Source of the DNA: Choricystis sp. odSpoLacu1
Taxonomy: Eukaryota; Chlorophyta; Trebouxiophyceae
DNA: 64,000 nt
Direction of reading: 5' to 3'
Assembly (NCBI GenBank): GCA_958009055.1
Contig: OY253655.1
Location: 682,001-746,000 of the forward strand
The notes beneath the pieces are model-generated. The model ran no database searches and was not told the origin of the DNA. It worked only from the letters and a program-made list of their open reading frames with translations. The position numbers were made by a program, and so were the translations under genes. Positions 22,141 through 32,480 of this stretch are shown piece by piece; the stretch's first letter is position 1; the number at the start of each line of letters is the position of its first letter.

Positions 22141-22172
22141 GCGCGCGTTTTTTGCACGCAAAAAACGCGCGC
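22141..22172. repeat. Perfect 14-bp inverted repeat (hairpin)
   Basis: GCGCGCGTTTTTTG at 22141-22154, 4-nt loop CACG, and its exact reverse complement at 22159-22172. It lies 70 bp upstream of the SNM1 start codon on the coding strand. Confidence 0.97.
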
Positions 22173-22400
22173 GGTTTTTTGTGGTCTCGTCTGCCCCCCG
22201 CGCTCTCTCGTTTGTGTGTGTGTGTGTGTCGCGCTTCTTGGGGCGCGCCTTCTATTTTGCATGGTGTGTGTTTGTGGTAGTATCGAAAGGAGGAAAAAAG
22301 ATGCGCCACTCTGAGCGTGCTGCGGGTGTGCGCACGGGCGGGGGAGAAGGGTGTGCACACGCAGAGACGCGCGGGGGCGGGGCGGGGAGCTCAGGGGAGG

Positions 22401-22429
22401 CTGAGCAAAACGGAGCGCGTTTTGCTCAG
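22401..22429. repeat. Perfect 12-bp inverted repeat (hairpin)
   Basis: CTGAGCAAAACG at 22401-22412, loop GAGCG, and the exact reverse complement at 22418-22429. Confidence 0.97.
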
Positions 22430-22685
22430 TGGCCTGGAGTCAGGGTCACGGCTTCCCACGCTTACCCCCCGGGTGCTTTCTGGACGTGTGTGGGGAGGGG
22501 CAAAGGGGGGGGCGGGAACGTCGAGGGGGCCCAGCAGTTGTGTAAAAAAAAAGGGGGGGGAAACAAAAAGGACAAAAGGGGGCAAGCTTCGTTTGTGACG
22601 TTGTTCGAGCAGTCGAAAAACGGTGGATTGGACCACAAAAGTGAGGGTACGTACACACACAGCATAGCATAGCATTCAGAGCAAA

Positions 22686-23744
22686 TCACGCGGGCGCCGC
22701 GCCGTCGCCGCCGCCGCCGCCGGACGCAACGCCCGCCAGCACGGAGGCGACAGTCGCCCGCACCGCCCCCACGAACGACTCCAGGACGGCGGCTTCAGCC
22801 GCCATGAAGGTGGCGGAGGCAGGGGGTGGAGGGGGCGCTCCCGGTGGGGGGGGAGGGAGGCCCGCGGCAGCCGCGGCCGCGGCACCAGCACCTGACCCCG
22901 CGGCGTGCGCGTTCAAAACGGACACCAGGCTGGTGACCAGCTCGGTGACGCCCGCATCTCCGATGGATGCCGCAACGGACGCGGCTAGCGGGTGGCCAGG
23001 GTGGGGGAGCAGGCCGCCGGGGGGCGGCGGCGGGCGCGGGCGGCGCGCCCCGGAGCGCGACCGCGCTTTCTTGGCCGGCGGCGCCCGTCCCCCCTCCCCC
23101 GGCGACACAGACGCCGCCGCCGCCCCCCGGGCCGCCACCATGGCGCTCGCCGCCGCGGTCGCCAGCTCGTAGGCGGCGGCGGAGGAGGCGACCGCGGTGA
23201 GGGTGGGCGCGCCCGCCGACCAGTCGCCCCGGTCGCGCGGCGGAGGCTTGCCGTTCTTGCACTCGGTGCAGCGACACGCGATGGTGCACGGCACGCCCGC
23301 CTGGTAGCACTCGCAATACTTTTTGAGGCAGCGCGACATGCGGCAGTTGCAGCCGCGCACGTGGGCGACGCCCCCCGACGACGCGCCCGCCACAGACGAG
23401 GGGGCCACCTTGGGCCGGAACGCGGCCTTGTTGCGGTCCAGCACGGCCTCCACGGCGGCCTGGCGTTCGGCTTCATTGGCGCGCGAGTTGTGGCAGGTGA
23501 CGCAGGTGCAGAAGGGCTGAGAAGAGAGGGTGGGTGGGTGAGTGCGTGTGGTTTTTGCCTCTCCGTTTTTCTTTCTTTCTCGCAGTCCACACACGCCACA
23601 TCCCTCACTACTCACCTCGCAATATTTGCCGCTGGCAAAGCACTCGCAGTACAGCTTGAGGCAGCGCGAGTTGCGGCAGTTGCAGCGGCGCGCCGCGCCA
23701 CTGACGCCCGTTGCAGATGAGTGGGGAGCGCCGCCGCCGCCCAT
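22686..23744 (-). CDS. Tesmin/TSO1-like CXC-domain protein (LIN54/CPP family)
   Basis: Minimal model: 23744-23616 and 23516-22686, 319 aa. Two cysteine-rich CXC motifs are clear: [35 protein letters not shown] (interrupted by the intron) and [24 protein letters not shown]...CRCTECKNG, with the conserved SGGVAH..GC spacer region. Such proteins (LIN54, plant TSO1/TCX) bind CHR-like DNA and act in MuvB/DREAM-type cell-cycle complexes. After the CXC pair the protein is Ala/Pro-rich with a basic patch ([17 protein letters not shown]) and a C-terminal helical region. The Met at 23744 is a conservative start. Splicing from upstream exons into an acceptor just before SGAARRCNC may lengthen the N terminus (see the next entry). 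Confidence 0.85.
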   Translation of the reverse strand: [352 protein letters not shown]

Positions 23745-23895
23745 GGAACCCGAGTCTGCAGGGGTGGCCGAGGTGGAGGGGCGGGTGGAGCGGTGGGCGG
23801 GGCTGAGGTGGGGAGGTGGGGAGGTGACGAAAAAAACAGGCAGCCAGAGACGCACACACACACACACGCACGCACGCAAAAATCAACTCACCTGG

Positions 23896-24403
23896 TCAGA
23901 GTTTCCGCGGCCTGCAGCGCGGCGGCCAGGGTTCTGAGGGGAGGAAGGGGAAGGGAAGCGGGGGTCGGGTTTGGTTTTTCAAACTTGAAAAACGCGGGCG
24001 CGGCAGGGGAAGGGTTTCGCTTTTTCTCCCTCTTCCCGCCGGGCGCGATTGAGCGCAGCCAGCGCGCACTGCAGGCCCACCGTCTCCGCCCTGGCCTCCA
24101 CGCCGCTCCTGGAGAGCGCGCTGGCTCTCGCCAGGGCGCAGAGGGGGTGCACGAGGGGTGGGGCGAGGAGGAGCGGGCGCGGCGTGTTGTTGGTCGCGCG
24201 CGCCGAAAATCGCGCGTGCGTTGTTGACACCCGCCGGCGAATCCCATAACCCTCGGCCCGGCCTCCTCACCCCGTCAGCCCGGGTGGCGGTGGACCGAGC
24301 GTTTGAACGCGGTGCGTGCCGCTGCAGAGGCGCCGCAGCTTGGCAGGGGGCGCGGCACCGCGCCTTGGCCAATCTCAAAAACGCACCTGTTGGCGCCGTC
24401 CAT
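23896..24403 (-). other. Candidate 5' exons of the CXC gene
   Basis: On the minus strand, ATG at 24403 starts MDGAN and ends at a CAG|GTGCGT donor in phase 2. Further segments with compatible phases encode GTHRVQTLGPPPPGLT, ALSRSGVEARAETVGLQC and RTLAAALQAAETLT, the last ending at CAG|GTGAGT. All could chain into the acceptor before SGAARRCNC. The chain is plausible but not proven, and the region could instead be 5' UTR. Confidence 0.4.
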
Positions 24404-24569
24404 CTCGCGGTCGCTGTCCCGGGGATGGGGGCCGACGTGTGAAGGTGTGTGTGTGTGTGTGTAGGGTTCGGTCACACACGCTGTTCCCGCACACACACGC
24501 GCGCTTTGTCGCAAAAAAATTGTGAGCAAAGAACACTCGAAACAAAAAAAGGTCAAAACACTCGTCGCA

Positions 24570-25407
24570 ATGCTTTTGACTCCCCTGCCTCGACACGCCC
24601 TGCCGCGGGCGCCGGCGCAAGCCCGCCCCCGCCGTCGCTTGCAGCCACTCCACGCCTCCTCCCGCCCTCCCCCGCCGTCCAACGACGGCGGCGGCGACGA
24701 AACCGTGCAGGAGGGCTTGGTCGAAATGCTGCGCCTGCAAGTGGGGCAGGCCGACATCACGGCCTACGCGGACGCGGAGGCGGCCAAGCTGGTGGAGAGC
24801 GCCGAGCGGGTGAGTGGAGAGAAGAGGAGAGGAGAGGAGGAGAGGGTGTCGGATTCGATGCGACGCACACACCGCGCGCGCCCAGTCGCCACTCGACCCA
24901 CCCTCCTTCCCCACCCATCAGATCAAAGCCGAGGCCGACGCCCTGGCCGCCCAGCGCTCCGCTGAATCCGCGGCTCGCTGCGACGCCGCGCTGGACTCGA
25001 TCAACGCGGCGGCGGATGAGCTGGCAGCTGAATTGGCCGCAGCACGTCTCGCAGCCGCTGAATCCGCCGCCGACTTGGCCGCTTTCGAAGCCGCCACCGC
25101 GGCCGCGCGTTCAGAGGGCCACTTCTTCAAAAGCCTGTACCCAGGTGGCGAGAGCGCCGATGCTGAGACCACGGCCGCCATCAACCGCACCACGCTCGAC
25201 ACCACCCCCACCTCCCGCCCCTCGTCTCTGCGCGCGGGCGTGTGGACAGCCACGTCGGTGGCCCTGGCAGGAGGCGCAACCGCCAACCTGTTTTCGACGG
25301 AGCCTGCATGGACAGCGGACGGTGTGGCGGTCGTGCTGGCGCTCGTGTTGGCGGCGGGGGCGGTGGTGGAGGGACGGAGGGTGGGCGGGGGGCAGGTGAG
25401 GGATTGA
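24570..25407 (+). CDS. Predicted plastid coiled-coil membrane protein
   Basis: Two exons, 24570-24809 and 24922-25407, 241 aa. The first 40 residues (MLLTPLPRHALPRAPAQARPRRRLQ...) are basic, hydroxylated and free of acidic residues, typical of a plastid or mitochondrial transit peptide. They are followed by DITAYADAEAAKLVESAER and, after the intron, IKAEADALAAQRSAESAARC...AADELAAELAAARLAAAES, a long amphipathic helix likely to form a coiled coil. The C terminus has two hydrophobic spans (VWTATSVALAGGATANLF and GVAVVLALVLAAGAVV), suggesting a membrane hairpin. I do not recognise a named family; function is unknown. It diverges from the CXC gene. Confidence 0.65.
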
Positions 25408-25583
25408 GTGAGTGGTTGGTTGGTGTGATGGTGTTGAGAGAGAGAGAGAGAGCGTCTTGGTGTCTAGAAACAAAGCAACATCGAACAAGGAAAGCAGGGG
25501 AAAAAACGTCAAAGCAAAAAGGCAAAGAAAACGGAGGTGCGTCGTTGCGCTCTCTCTCTCTCTCTTCACTCACCCACACTCAT

Positions 25584-27183
25584 TCAGCCGACCATCTGGG
25601 GCCTGCCCTCGCCCCCGCCCGCAAAGGCGGGGCGCCCGCCGCCCTGACCACCGCCCTGGCCGCCGCCGCCGCCGCCCTGCGGTTGGCCTTGCGGTTGGCC
25701 GCCCTGACCACCGCCCTGGCCACCGCCCTGGCCGAACTGGCCGCCTTGTTGGGTGGGGGGCGGGGACGGGCCCTTTTGTTGTTCGGGGGGCGGGGGGGGC
25801 GGAGCCTGCTGCCTGCCCGACGGGGGTGGCGGCGACGGGCCTTTGCCGCCCCCGCTACCGCCGCCACCACCACCACCGCCGCCCGACGGGGGCGGGGGCG
25901 ACGGCCCTTTGCTGCCGCCACCACCACCGCCGCCACCACCACCACCGCCGCTGGGCGGCGGGGGCGACGGCCCTTTGCTGCCGCCACCACCGCCACCGCC
26001 TCCACCACCACCGCCGCCACCGCGGAACTGGCCGGGGTCAATGCGCGGAGCAGAGCCAGAGCTGCCGGCGCTCGCGGCTGCCGACGCGGCGCTGCCCGCC
26101 GCCGCCGCAGCCGCTGCCGAGTTGCCGCCAGAGGCCGCCGCCGCCGCTGCAGACGCCGACCCACCCGCTGACGACGCGGCCGCTGTGTGAAGAGGAAAAT
26201 TTGGATGAAAAGTGTGGTTCCTTGGACACGGGAGGCGTTCTCCCGCATCGACCCGCCTCTGGTCGAGCGTTTTGTCAACGTTTTTGCCAAAAAAAAACAA
26301 CTTACCTGCCGCAGCCGCCGACCCCCCGCCCGCCGACGCAGCCGCAGCGGCCGCGGAAGCGCCAGAACCGGCCGCTGAGGCAGCTGCCGCGGCGGCAGCC
26401 CCCCCGCCGGACGCGGCGGCGGCGGCCGCGGCGGCCGCGCCCGACGCGGCTGCCGACGCGGCCGAGGAGATTTCGTCGCGCGAGAGCCCGCCGCGAGACG
26501 CCAGGCCGGCCCAGTACCGCGAGGAGGTGGCCGCCGCTGAGGCTGCGGCTGCATTCCCGGCTGCCGCGGCGGCAGCAGCGGCGGCGCCGCTGGTAGCGGC
26601 AGCGGCGGCCGCTGCCGCCACGCCCGAATCGCTGCTGGCGGCCGCCGACGCGGCCGACGACGCTGACGACGCCGCCGCAGCGGCTGCCGCGGCCGAACCC
26701 GAGCCGCTGGCAGCGGCCGAGGCCGCAGCGGCCGCATCCCCAGCGGCGGCGGCGGCGGCGGCGCTCGCGGCCTGCATCAGGGTGCGAGACGGGTGGGCCA
26801 CGTGGGCTGGTTGGATCGAGGGAGAGGGTAGTGGTTGGAGGGTCAGAGGGTTGGGTGACGTGGGAGGGGGTGGGGTGGGGTGGGGTGGGGGGGGAGCGGA
26901 GCGAAACGGGGCGGTCGGAAACACCACCGAGCGGCGAGCATCGCCCAACGACCCACCCACCCCATCGACCCGCCTGCCAGCCTCGGAAGACTGCCCCCCG
27001 TCTCTGGCGTGGGGTGTGGCGCGGGGTGGGGAGGGCGGGCGGGGCAAAAGAGCCTGGTCGCGAAGCGCCGACTCAGCGAGCCAACCCAAAAAAAACAATT
27101 CTCTCCCCACTCTCACCCGCCGCCGGCGCCAGGCCGGCCGTGGCCAGCAGCAGCACGACCGCAACCGCGGTGGCGCGGGTCAT
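25584..27183 (-). CDS. Secreted Ala-rich / Pro-Gly-rich repeat protein
   Basis: Three exons, 27183-27117, 26806-26306 and 26182-25584, 388 aa. Exon 1 is a textbook signal peptide, MTRATAVAVVLLLATAGLAPAA. The phase-1 splice leads to HVAHPSRTLMQAAS and then about 200 residues of poly-Ala with Ser/Gly, resembling silk-like sequence. The only ordinary stretch is TSSRYWAGLASRGGLSRDEISS. The final third has three Gly runs each followed by KGPSPPPPS, then PPPPPPEQQKGPSPPP and a (GGGQ)n tail. SPPPP is the extensin/hydroxyproline-rich glycoprotein motif, so a cell-wall or extracellular-matrix role is inferred, not shown. The second intron is 123 nt with no stop. Low-complexity counts may be affected by assembly. 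Confidence 0.72.
25753..26035. repeat. GC-rich coding repeats (SPPPP and poly-Gly)
   Basis: Three imperfect tandem units, each encoding a Gly run plus S/G-KGPSPPPPSG on the minus strand, with near-identical DNA. This is the repeat array of the secreted Ala/Pro-rich protein. Confidence 0.85.
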
Positions 27184-27265
27184 GGTTGGGTGTGTGTGTG
27201 GTGGAGTGGGGAGGCGCGGGTGTGAAGGGGCCGCGCGAAACACGACGGCAAGACGAGAGTGTGGG

Positions 27266-27286
27266 GAGAGGTCGCGCCGACCTCTC
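27266..27286. promoter_or_regulatory. 9-bp inverted repeat in a bidirectional promoter
   Basis: GAGAGGTCG-CGC-CGACCTCTC, a perfect palindrome with a 3-nt spacer, in the 156 bp between the start codons of the secreted protein and AtpD. It could be a dimeric factor site; that role is inferred. Confidence 0.45.
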
Positions 27287-27339
27287 GCTCACTTTCGACC
27301 CCCTCTTTTTCCCTCCCCCGCCGCCCTCTCCCCTCCCCC

Positions 27340-28488
27340 ATGGCCTTCCGCACCCTCCGCCCCGCCCCGGTGCCCACGGCGCGCACCGTGGGCCGCCCCT
27401 CTGTCGCCCCCGCCCGCCGCGTCGTGGCCAAAGTGAGTTGGAATGCAACCGTTTTCGTGCAGGCCAAGGGAAACAAGCAGCCTTTGGTTGCGCCCCGCCG
27501 ACTGGCCTCGGCCTCGGCCGCCCTCGTCCACGCGCCCAGCCAGGCGCGAGGTTTGGTCCGCGTCGAGGCAGCCAGGGAGCGAACGACACGCGGCGCTGGC
27601 GGCGCGTGGGATTGGGGGGCACGGCGCGAAACCTGCACCCCCGCCTCTGGAGGCGGCGAGGGCGTTGCCGGCGCGCCTGCCCCGCGCGTGGCGGTGCATT
27701 GCCCCCGCCTCCCGCAGCCAGCACGCGGTGTGGGTGTGGGTGTGCTTGTGTGACCAGGCCCGCTAACAATTTGCTCTCCCACCCCTTCCCCACCCTCTTC
27801 ACAGGCCGCCCAGTCGCTCGACGTGGTCGGCGGCGCGTATGCGGCCGCCCTCGTGGACGCCGCCAAGGCCGCCAACTCGCTGGACGCGGTGCACGCCGAC
27901 GTGGACGCGCTGCAGGTGCGAGGATCGGGGGGAGAGGAGGGAGGAGGAGGACAGAGGGGGCGCGAGAGGGGGAGAACCGCGGGAGCCGCACGAGCGGCGG
28001 CGAACGTCCCCTCCTCACCCACACCCCACCCCACCCAACAGACCCTCTTCAAAGACTCGCCCGACGTCAAAGAGTTCCTCTGCAACCCCGTCGTCCCCAT
28101 TGCCAAGAAGCGGGAGGCCCTGGCCCGCGTGGGGCGGGAGGCGGGCCTGACCAAGAGCACGGTCAACTTTTTGAACATCCTGGTCGACAACGACCGCATG
28201 GTGGCCGCCGACTCCGTGTTTGCGTCGTTCGAGAAGCTGTACTGCGGCCTCACCGACACCCAGGTCGCCACCGTGCGGTCCGCCGTCAAGCTGGAGCAGG
28301 AGCAACAGTTCCTGGTGGCCAAGAAGCTGCAAGAGTTGACGGGCGCGAAGAACGTCAAGCTCAAGCCCGAGGTCGACCCCTCCCTCATCGCTGGCTTTGT
28401 GGTCGAGTACGGGTCGTCCCAAGTCGATCTGTCGGTCAAGGGGCAGCTGGACAAGATCACAGCCGAGCTGACGTCGTCGCAGGTGTGA
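27340..28488 (+). CDS. ATPD: Chloroplast ATP synthase delta subunit
   Basis: Three exons, 27340-27432, 27805-27915 and 28042-28488, 216 aa. The delta (OSCP) subunit caps the CF1 head and links it to the peripheral stator. The first exon is a transit peptide (MAFRTLRPAPVPTARTVGRP). Then come the classic start VGGAYAAALVDAAKAANSLDAVHADVDAL, LFKDSPDVKEFLCNPVVPIAKKREAL, TVNFLNILVDNDRM, and the C-terminal domain with VRSAVKLEQEQQFLVAKKLQELTGA.NVKLKPEVDPSLIAGFVVEYGS and VDLSVKGQLDKI. The length agrees with other green-alga homologs. All splice phases are 0. The nuclear location matches Viridiplantae. Intron 1 is long (372 nt) and GC-rich. Confidence 0.95.
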
Positions 28489-28930
28489 GAGAAGAGTGAG
28501 AGGTGGTCTGTTTCGAGAGCGTGTGATTGAGGCTGGGCGTGAGATTCCTTCCCTTATTTTTTTTTGGACGTTTTGCTGTGCTGGCTTTGGGCGTGCGCCT
28601 GGGGGTTGCTGTGGGGTGTCTGTGCCGCGGGGAGAGAAAGGGGGGCTGGCTTTTGAGGAGATCACAAAAACCACTGTCCAAGCCCCCCCCCCCCCCCCCC
28701 CCCCCGACCCCCGCTGTGTGTAAAGACCCCGACTCTTTCATTGGACGCCGCCTTTTCTCCGGCCACACTCAACATTTGATGGGACGCGCTGTCTCTCTTT
28801 TCAGCGAAACAAGGGGCAGCAGAGGGCTGTTTTTTTGGCGCTCGCGAAACGGAAAAAAGGTTCAATCACCCACCGCTCTTCTCACAACCCGCACAACCCA
28901 CAACCCACAAACACACACCAACCCTCTCTC
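28489..28930. other. Convergent 3' regions of AtpD and AK-HSDH
   Basis: No gene seen in 442 bp. It holds 23 consecutive C at 28683-28705. Confidence 0.6.
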
Positions 28931-31900
28931 TCACGACGGCGCCCCCAGGTATGCCACCAACCGCAGCACATCCGAAAACACGCCCCCCGCCGTCACCTCT
29001 GCCCCCGCGCCAGGGCCCCGCACAATCAGCGGCTGGTCCTTGTACCGCGCCGTCGTGAACGCGATCACGTTGTCCGCCCCCGCCAGCGCGGCAAACGCGT
29101 GGTCGGCCGGGTATTCGCGCAGTTCGACGGACCCGGTGCGGGCGGCAACATCAACAACGCCCACATACCGCAGCACCGCCCCCTTGGCCGCCGCCGCCGC
29201 CAGCCGGGCCTCCATGGCGGCATCATGCTGCGGCAGGCCCGCCATGAAGGCGTCGGCGGAGGGGGCGGAGTCGAGGGCGGGAGGGACGAGGGATTGGACG
29301 GGGACGTCGGACAGTTCGAGCGGGACCCCCGCTTCACGTGCCAAAATCGTCACCTTCCTCGCCACGTCAGTGCCCGACAGGTCGTCCCGGGGGTCGGGCT
29401 CGGTGTAGCCGGCCGCCTTGGCGCCGGCCACGACGGCCGAGAAGGGGACGCCGGGGGCCAGGGTGTTGAAGATGTAGGAGAGTGTCCCGGAAAGCACGCC
29501 CTCCACCCTCAGGACGCGGTCGCCGGTGTCGACCAAGTGTTTGAGGGTGGCGATGACGGGCAGGCCGGCGCCGACGGTGGCCTGTGGGGTGGAGGGTGGG
29601 GTGGAGGGTGGGGGTGGGGGGCAGGGTGTGTGTGAGTGTGTGTGAGTGTGTGTGTGTCGGGCGCCCTTCCCTCGAGCGCGCCCACACAACTCCCAGGCCT
29701 CGGTGGTTTGAGTGCAACTAGTGTTTCGCCAGCACGAGGGGAGGCTGTGCCTCCCCGCGTTCCGCCAAACTGTGAAATAGCATTTATCGTCCCCGGTCAA
29801 GCGTGTGTGTGCGTGTGTGTCCCACCACCACATCCCCTCTTCCCTCTATCTCTCTCTCCTCTCTTGCCTCATAAAAGAAATGAATGTAGCTCTCCCGCTG
29901 CAGCGCCCGCACCGCCGCGTACTGAGGGTAGGGCCCGGAGGACAGCTTCTTGTTGGGGGTGACCACGTGCACGCCCTGCGCCATCCACTCGAGGTAGTGT
30001 TGGGGCGGCCCATCCGACGCGGTCGCATCCACAATGACGGTGTTGGGAATGTAGTTGGAGGCCAGGTGGTCGCCCAGCGCCTTTAAATCCGCGGGCTCGC
30101 CCTGCGAGTCGAGCGCGTCGCGCCAGTGGGCGGGGTCGATGCCGGTCTCTGATAAAACCATGCGACTGGATGTCGCCACCCCCAGCAGCCTCACATCAAT
30201 GTCAAAGTCGGAGCGCAGGGTGTCCACCTGGTCGGCCAGCTGGGTGAGGAAGGTGCCGCCGATGAGGCCGGGACCCACGATGGCGAGGGCGAGGGGGAGG
30301 CGGGCGAGGTAGAAGCGCGCGTGCACAGCGCGCAACGCCCGCACCGCGTCTTTCTGGTCGATCAACACGGTGATGTTGTACTCGGAGCACCCCTGCGCAA
30401 TGGACTTGATGTTGACGGTGGCCTTGGCCAGGGCGGAGAACATGGTGGCGGCGACGCCCTTGCGGCGGCGCATGAGGCGGCCGACCGCGGCGAGGACGCA
30501 GCAGTCGCGCACACATTCAATCGCGGAAATGCGACCAGACCGCAACGCGTCCTTGAACCGCGCCTCCAACGCAGCGACCGCCCGATCCGCTTCCTCCATC
30601 TTCACCGCAAAACAGATCGAGTGCTCGGAGGAGGCTTGCGAGATCATGGCAACGTTGCACCCCGCGTCGCGCACGGCCGAGAAAATCGCGGCGGCCGTCC
30701 CGGGAACCCCGACCATGCCCGTCCCCTCCACATTGATGAGGGCCACGTTGTCGATGGTGGCGAAGCCTTTGACCATGCCGTCTCCGCGGGCGGCGACGTC
30801 GGCGACGATGGTGTCGGCGGGGGGGGGGAGGGACGACGCGTTGGCGTCGGCCGCGTCGGCCGCGGCCGCGATCACTGTCCCGGGCGCCCCCTGGTTGAAA
30901 AAGTTGCGGATGATGATGGGGACGCCCGCCCTCATGGCGGGTTGCGTGGTGCGCGGGTGGAGGACGGAGGCGCCAAAATAGGCCAGCTCCCACGCTTCCT
31001 GGTAGGAAAGAGCACGGAGGCACACCGCGTCTTGCACCTTGCGCGGATCCGCCGAAAACACGCCGTCCACGTCGGTCCAGATGGTGATGGTGGAGGCGTG
31101 CAGGAGGGCGCCCACGATGGTGGCGGAGTAGTCCGACCCGTTGCGTTTGAGGGTGGTGGGGGCGCCGTCGGTCGTGCGGGCGACAAATCCAGTGACCACA
31201 AGGGCACGTGCCACCCCTCCATCCGACCTCCGGGCGGCGGACGCCGCCCCCCACGCATCCAGGGCGGCATCACACGCGTCGTACTCGACGTCGACGGAGG
31301 CGTCGTCGGGGGTGGGGGTGACGACGAGAACATCACGAGCGTCGACAACATCCGCGTCGACACCCTTCCCCCTCAACACCGCGCCAAACAGGCGGGCGCA
31401 CCACAGTTCACCGTGGCCGACCACGTAGTCGGCAAAGGGGCCGGCTGCGAGTCCGGCGATGGAGATGGCTTGGAGGACGGACTTCAAGTCGAGCAGGTCA
31501 GCGTCGAGGGAGCGCGAGTACGTGTCCAGAGCCTCTTTGCCGAGCAAAGCCGCCGCCGTGTCCACGTGCTTGGACCGCAAGGCTTCCAGGTCGTCCGCAA
31601 ACCCTGCATCCCGGGACACGGCGCGGGCGATGGTGTTGAGCAGCAGGTCAGTCACTTTGACCAGAGAGGAAGGGTGGGCCCCCATCGCGGACACCACTGC
31701 CGCCACGCGGTTGCTGCCTCCCGCCTTCAACGAGGCCGCGATCAGGTCGGCGACGGCATCGATGCAGTCGGCGGCGGAGACGCAGGTGCCGCCAAACTTG
31801 TGGACCTGGGGTGTGGGGGAGGGTGGGTGGAAAGAGGTGTGAGAGGGTTGTGTGGGTCGAGCCGTCGTCGCTTGGTTTTCGCTGCGTCTTGTGTGCCTCG

Positions 31901-32257
31901 CCAACCGCTCTCCCCCCATGCCACCCACGCATTGGCACCGTGTGGCTGCAAGTCCAGCGCTCTCCTGCGCTTGCGTTCCCCAGACCGACCGCCCCCTCGC
32001 CAACCAACCACCACCCCCAATTCTCTCACCTCCCAGTCCGCCCCGCGCGGAAACGCGGCCGCCACCGGCGGCGCCGCGGCGGGCGCCACCGCGTTGACGG
32101 CGTTGTCGCCTCCCCGTCCTGGCCGGCCAATCGGCGCGGCAGCGGGCGGCGGGGCGCGGGCGGTGCGCGGCGCGGACCGGCCAAGCCGCCGAGAAGTGGG
32201 GACGGCGGGCGGCGCGCAGGGCGCGGCACGCGCGGCCGACGCCAGAGGGGCGTGCAT
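28931..32257 (-). CDS. Bifunctional aspartokinase / homoserine dehydrogenase
   Basis: Three exons, 32257-32030, 31805-29868 and 29581-28931, 938 aa, the usual size of plant-type AK-HSDH. It catalyses the first and third steps of the aspartate pathway toward Thr, Met and Ile in plastids. Exon 1 is an Ala/Pro/Arg transit peptide. AK motifs: VHKFGGTCVSA, TTLKRNGSDYSATI and ITIWTDVDGVFSADPRKV. Two ACT-like regulatory regions follow (VALINVEGTGMVG, CCVLAAVG). HSDH: AIVGPGLIGGTFLTQL, VVTPNKKLSSG, FFYE-ATVGAGLPVI, GVLSGTLSYIFN and YTEPDPRDDLSGTDVARK. The second intron uses a GC donor; its position inside FFYEATVGAG fixes the junction. It diverges from LeuRS by 223 bp. Confidence 0.95.
29582..29867 (-). 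other. Non-canonical GC-AG intron in AK-HSDH
   Basis: Coding-strand donor TATGAG|GCAAGAG and acceptor CCACAG|GCCACC. The join restores FFYEATVGAGLPVI, a nearly invariant HSDH sequence, in phase 0. No GT donor in the vicinity would do so. Confidence 0.88.
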
Positions 32258-32480
32258 GAGGGAGCAGGCTTGAAAGGGTGGGGAGGGTAAGGGCGACGGT
32301 CAGGAGAGAGGAGAGCGGGAAGCCCCCCGAGAAGAGTGAGGGTCGGGGATGTCGATGTGCAACACACACCTCTCTTGCAGCACTCACCTTTTTCTGTCTG
32401 TAGAGACGCGCTCGGCCGTTGCGTTCCTCACCTTCGTCGTGCACTCCCACCCCTCTCAGACACCGGATCGCCTCTCTGCG

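Larger units (their letters stand above)
22072..22685. other. 614-bp interval with two perfect hairpins
   Basis: This lies between the SNM1 start and the 3' end of the CXC gene, both on the minus strand. It contains two long perfect inverted repeats and a G-rich stretch. I see no convincing coding region, although several short frames are open. Confidence 0.6.

Noticed and set aside
22141..22172. Bacterial-type terminator
   Set aside because: The setting is a spliceosomal nuclear genome; a stem with internal T-run is not evidence of Rho-independent termination.
24457..24470. GGGTTCGGTC resembling a tRNA T-loop
   Set aside because: No acceptor stem or anticodon arm could be paired around it.
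26880..28499. 539-codon plus-strand frame over AtpD introns
   Set aside because: Runs through AtpD exons in a wrong frame; AtpD is certain.
30321..32273. 650-codon open frame on the plus strand
   Set aside because: Lies antisense to the aspartokinase exon; composition is a shadow of GC-rich coding DNA, with no motifs.
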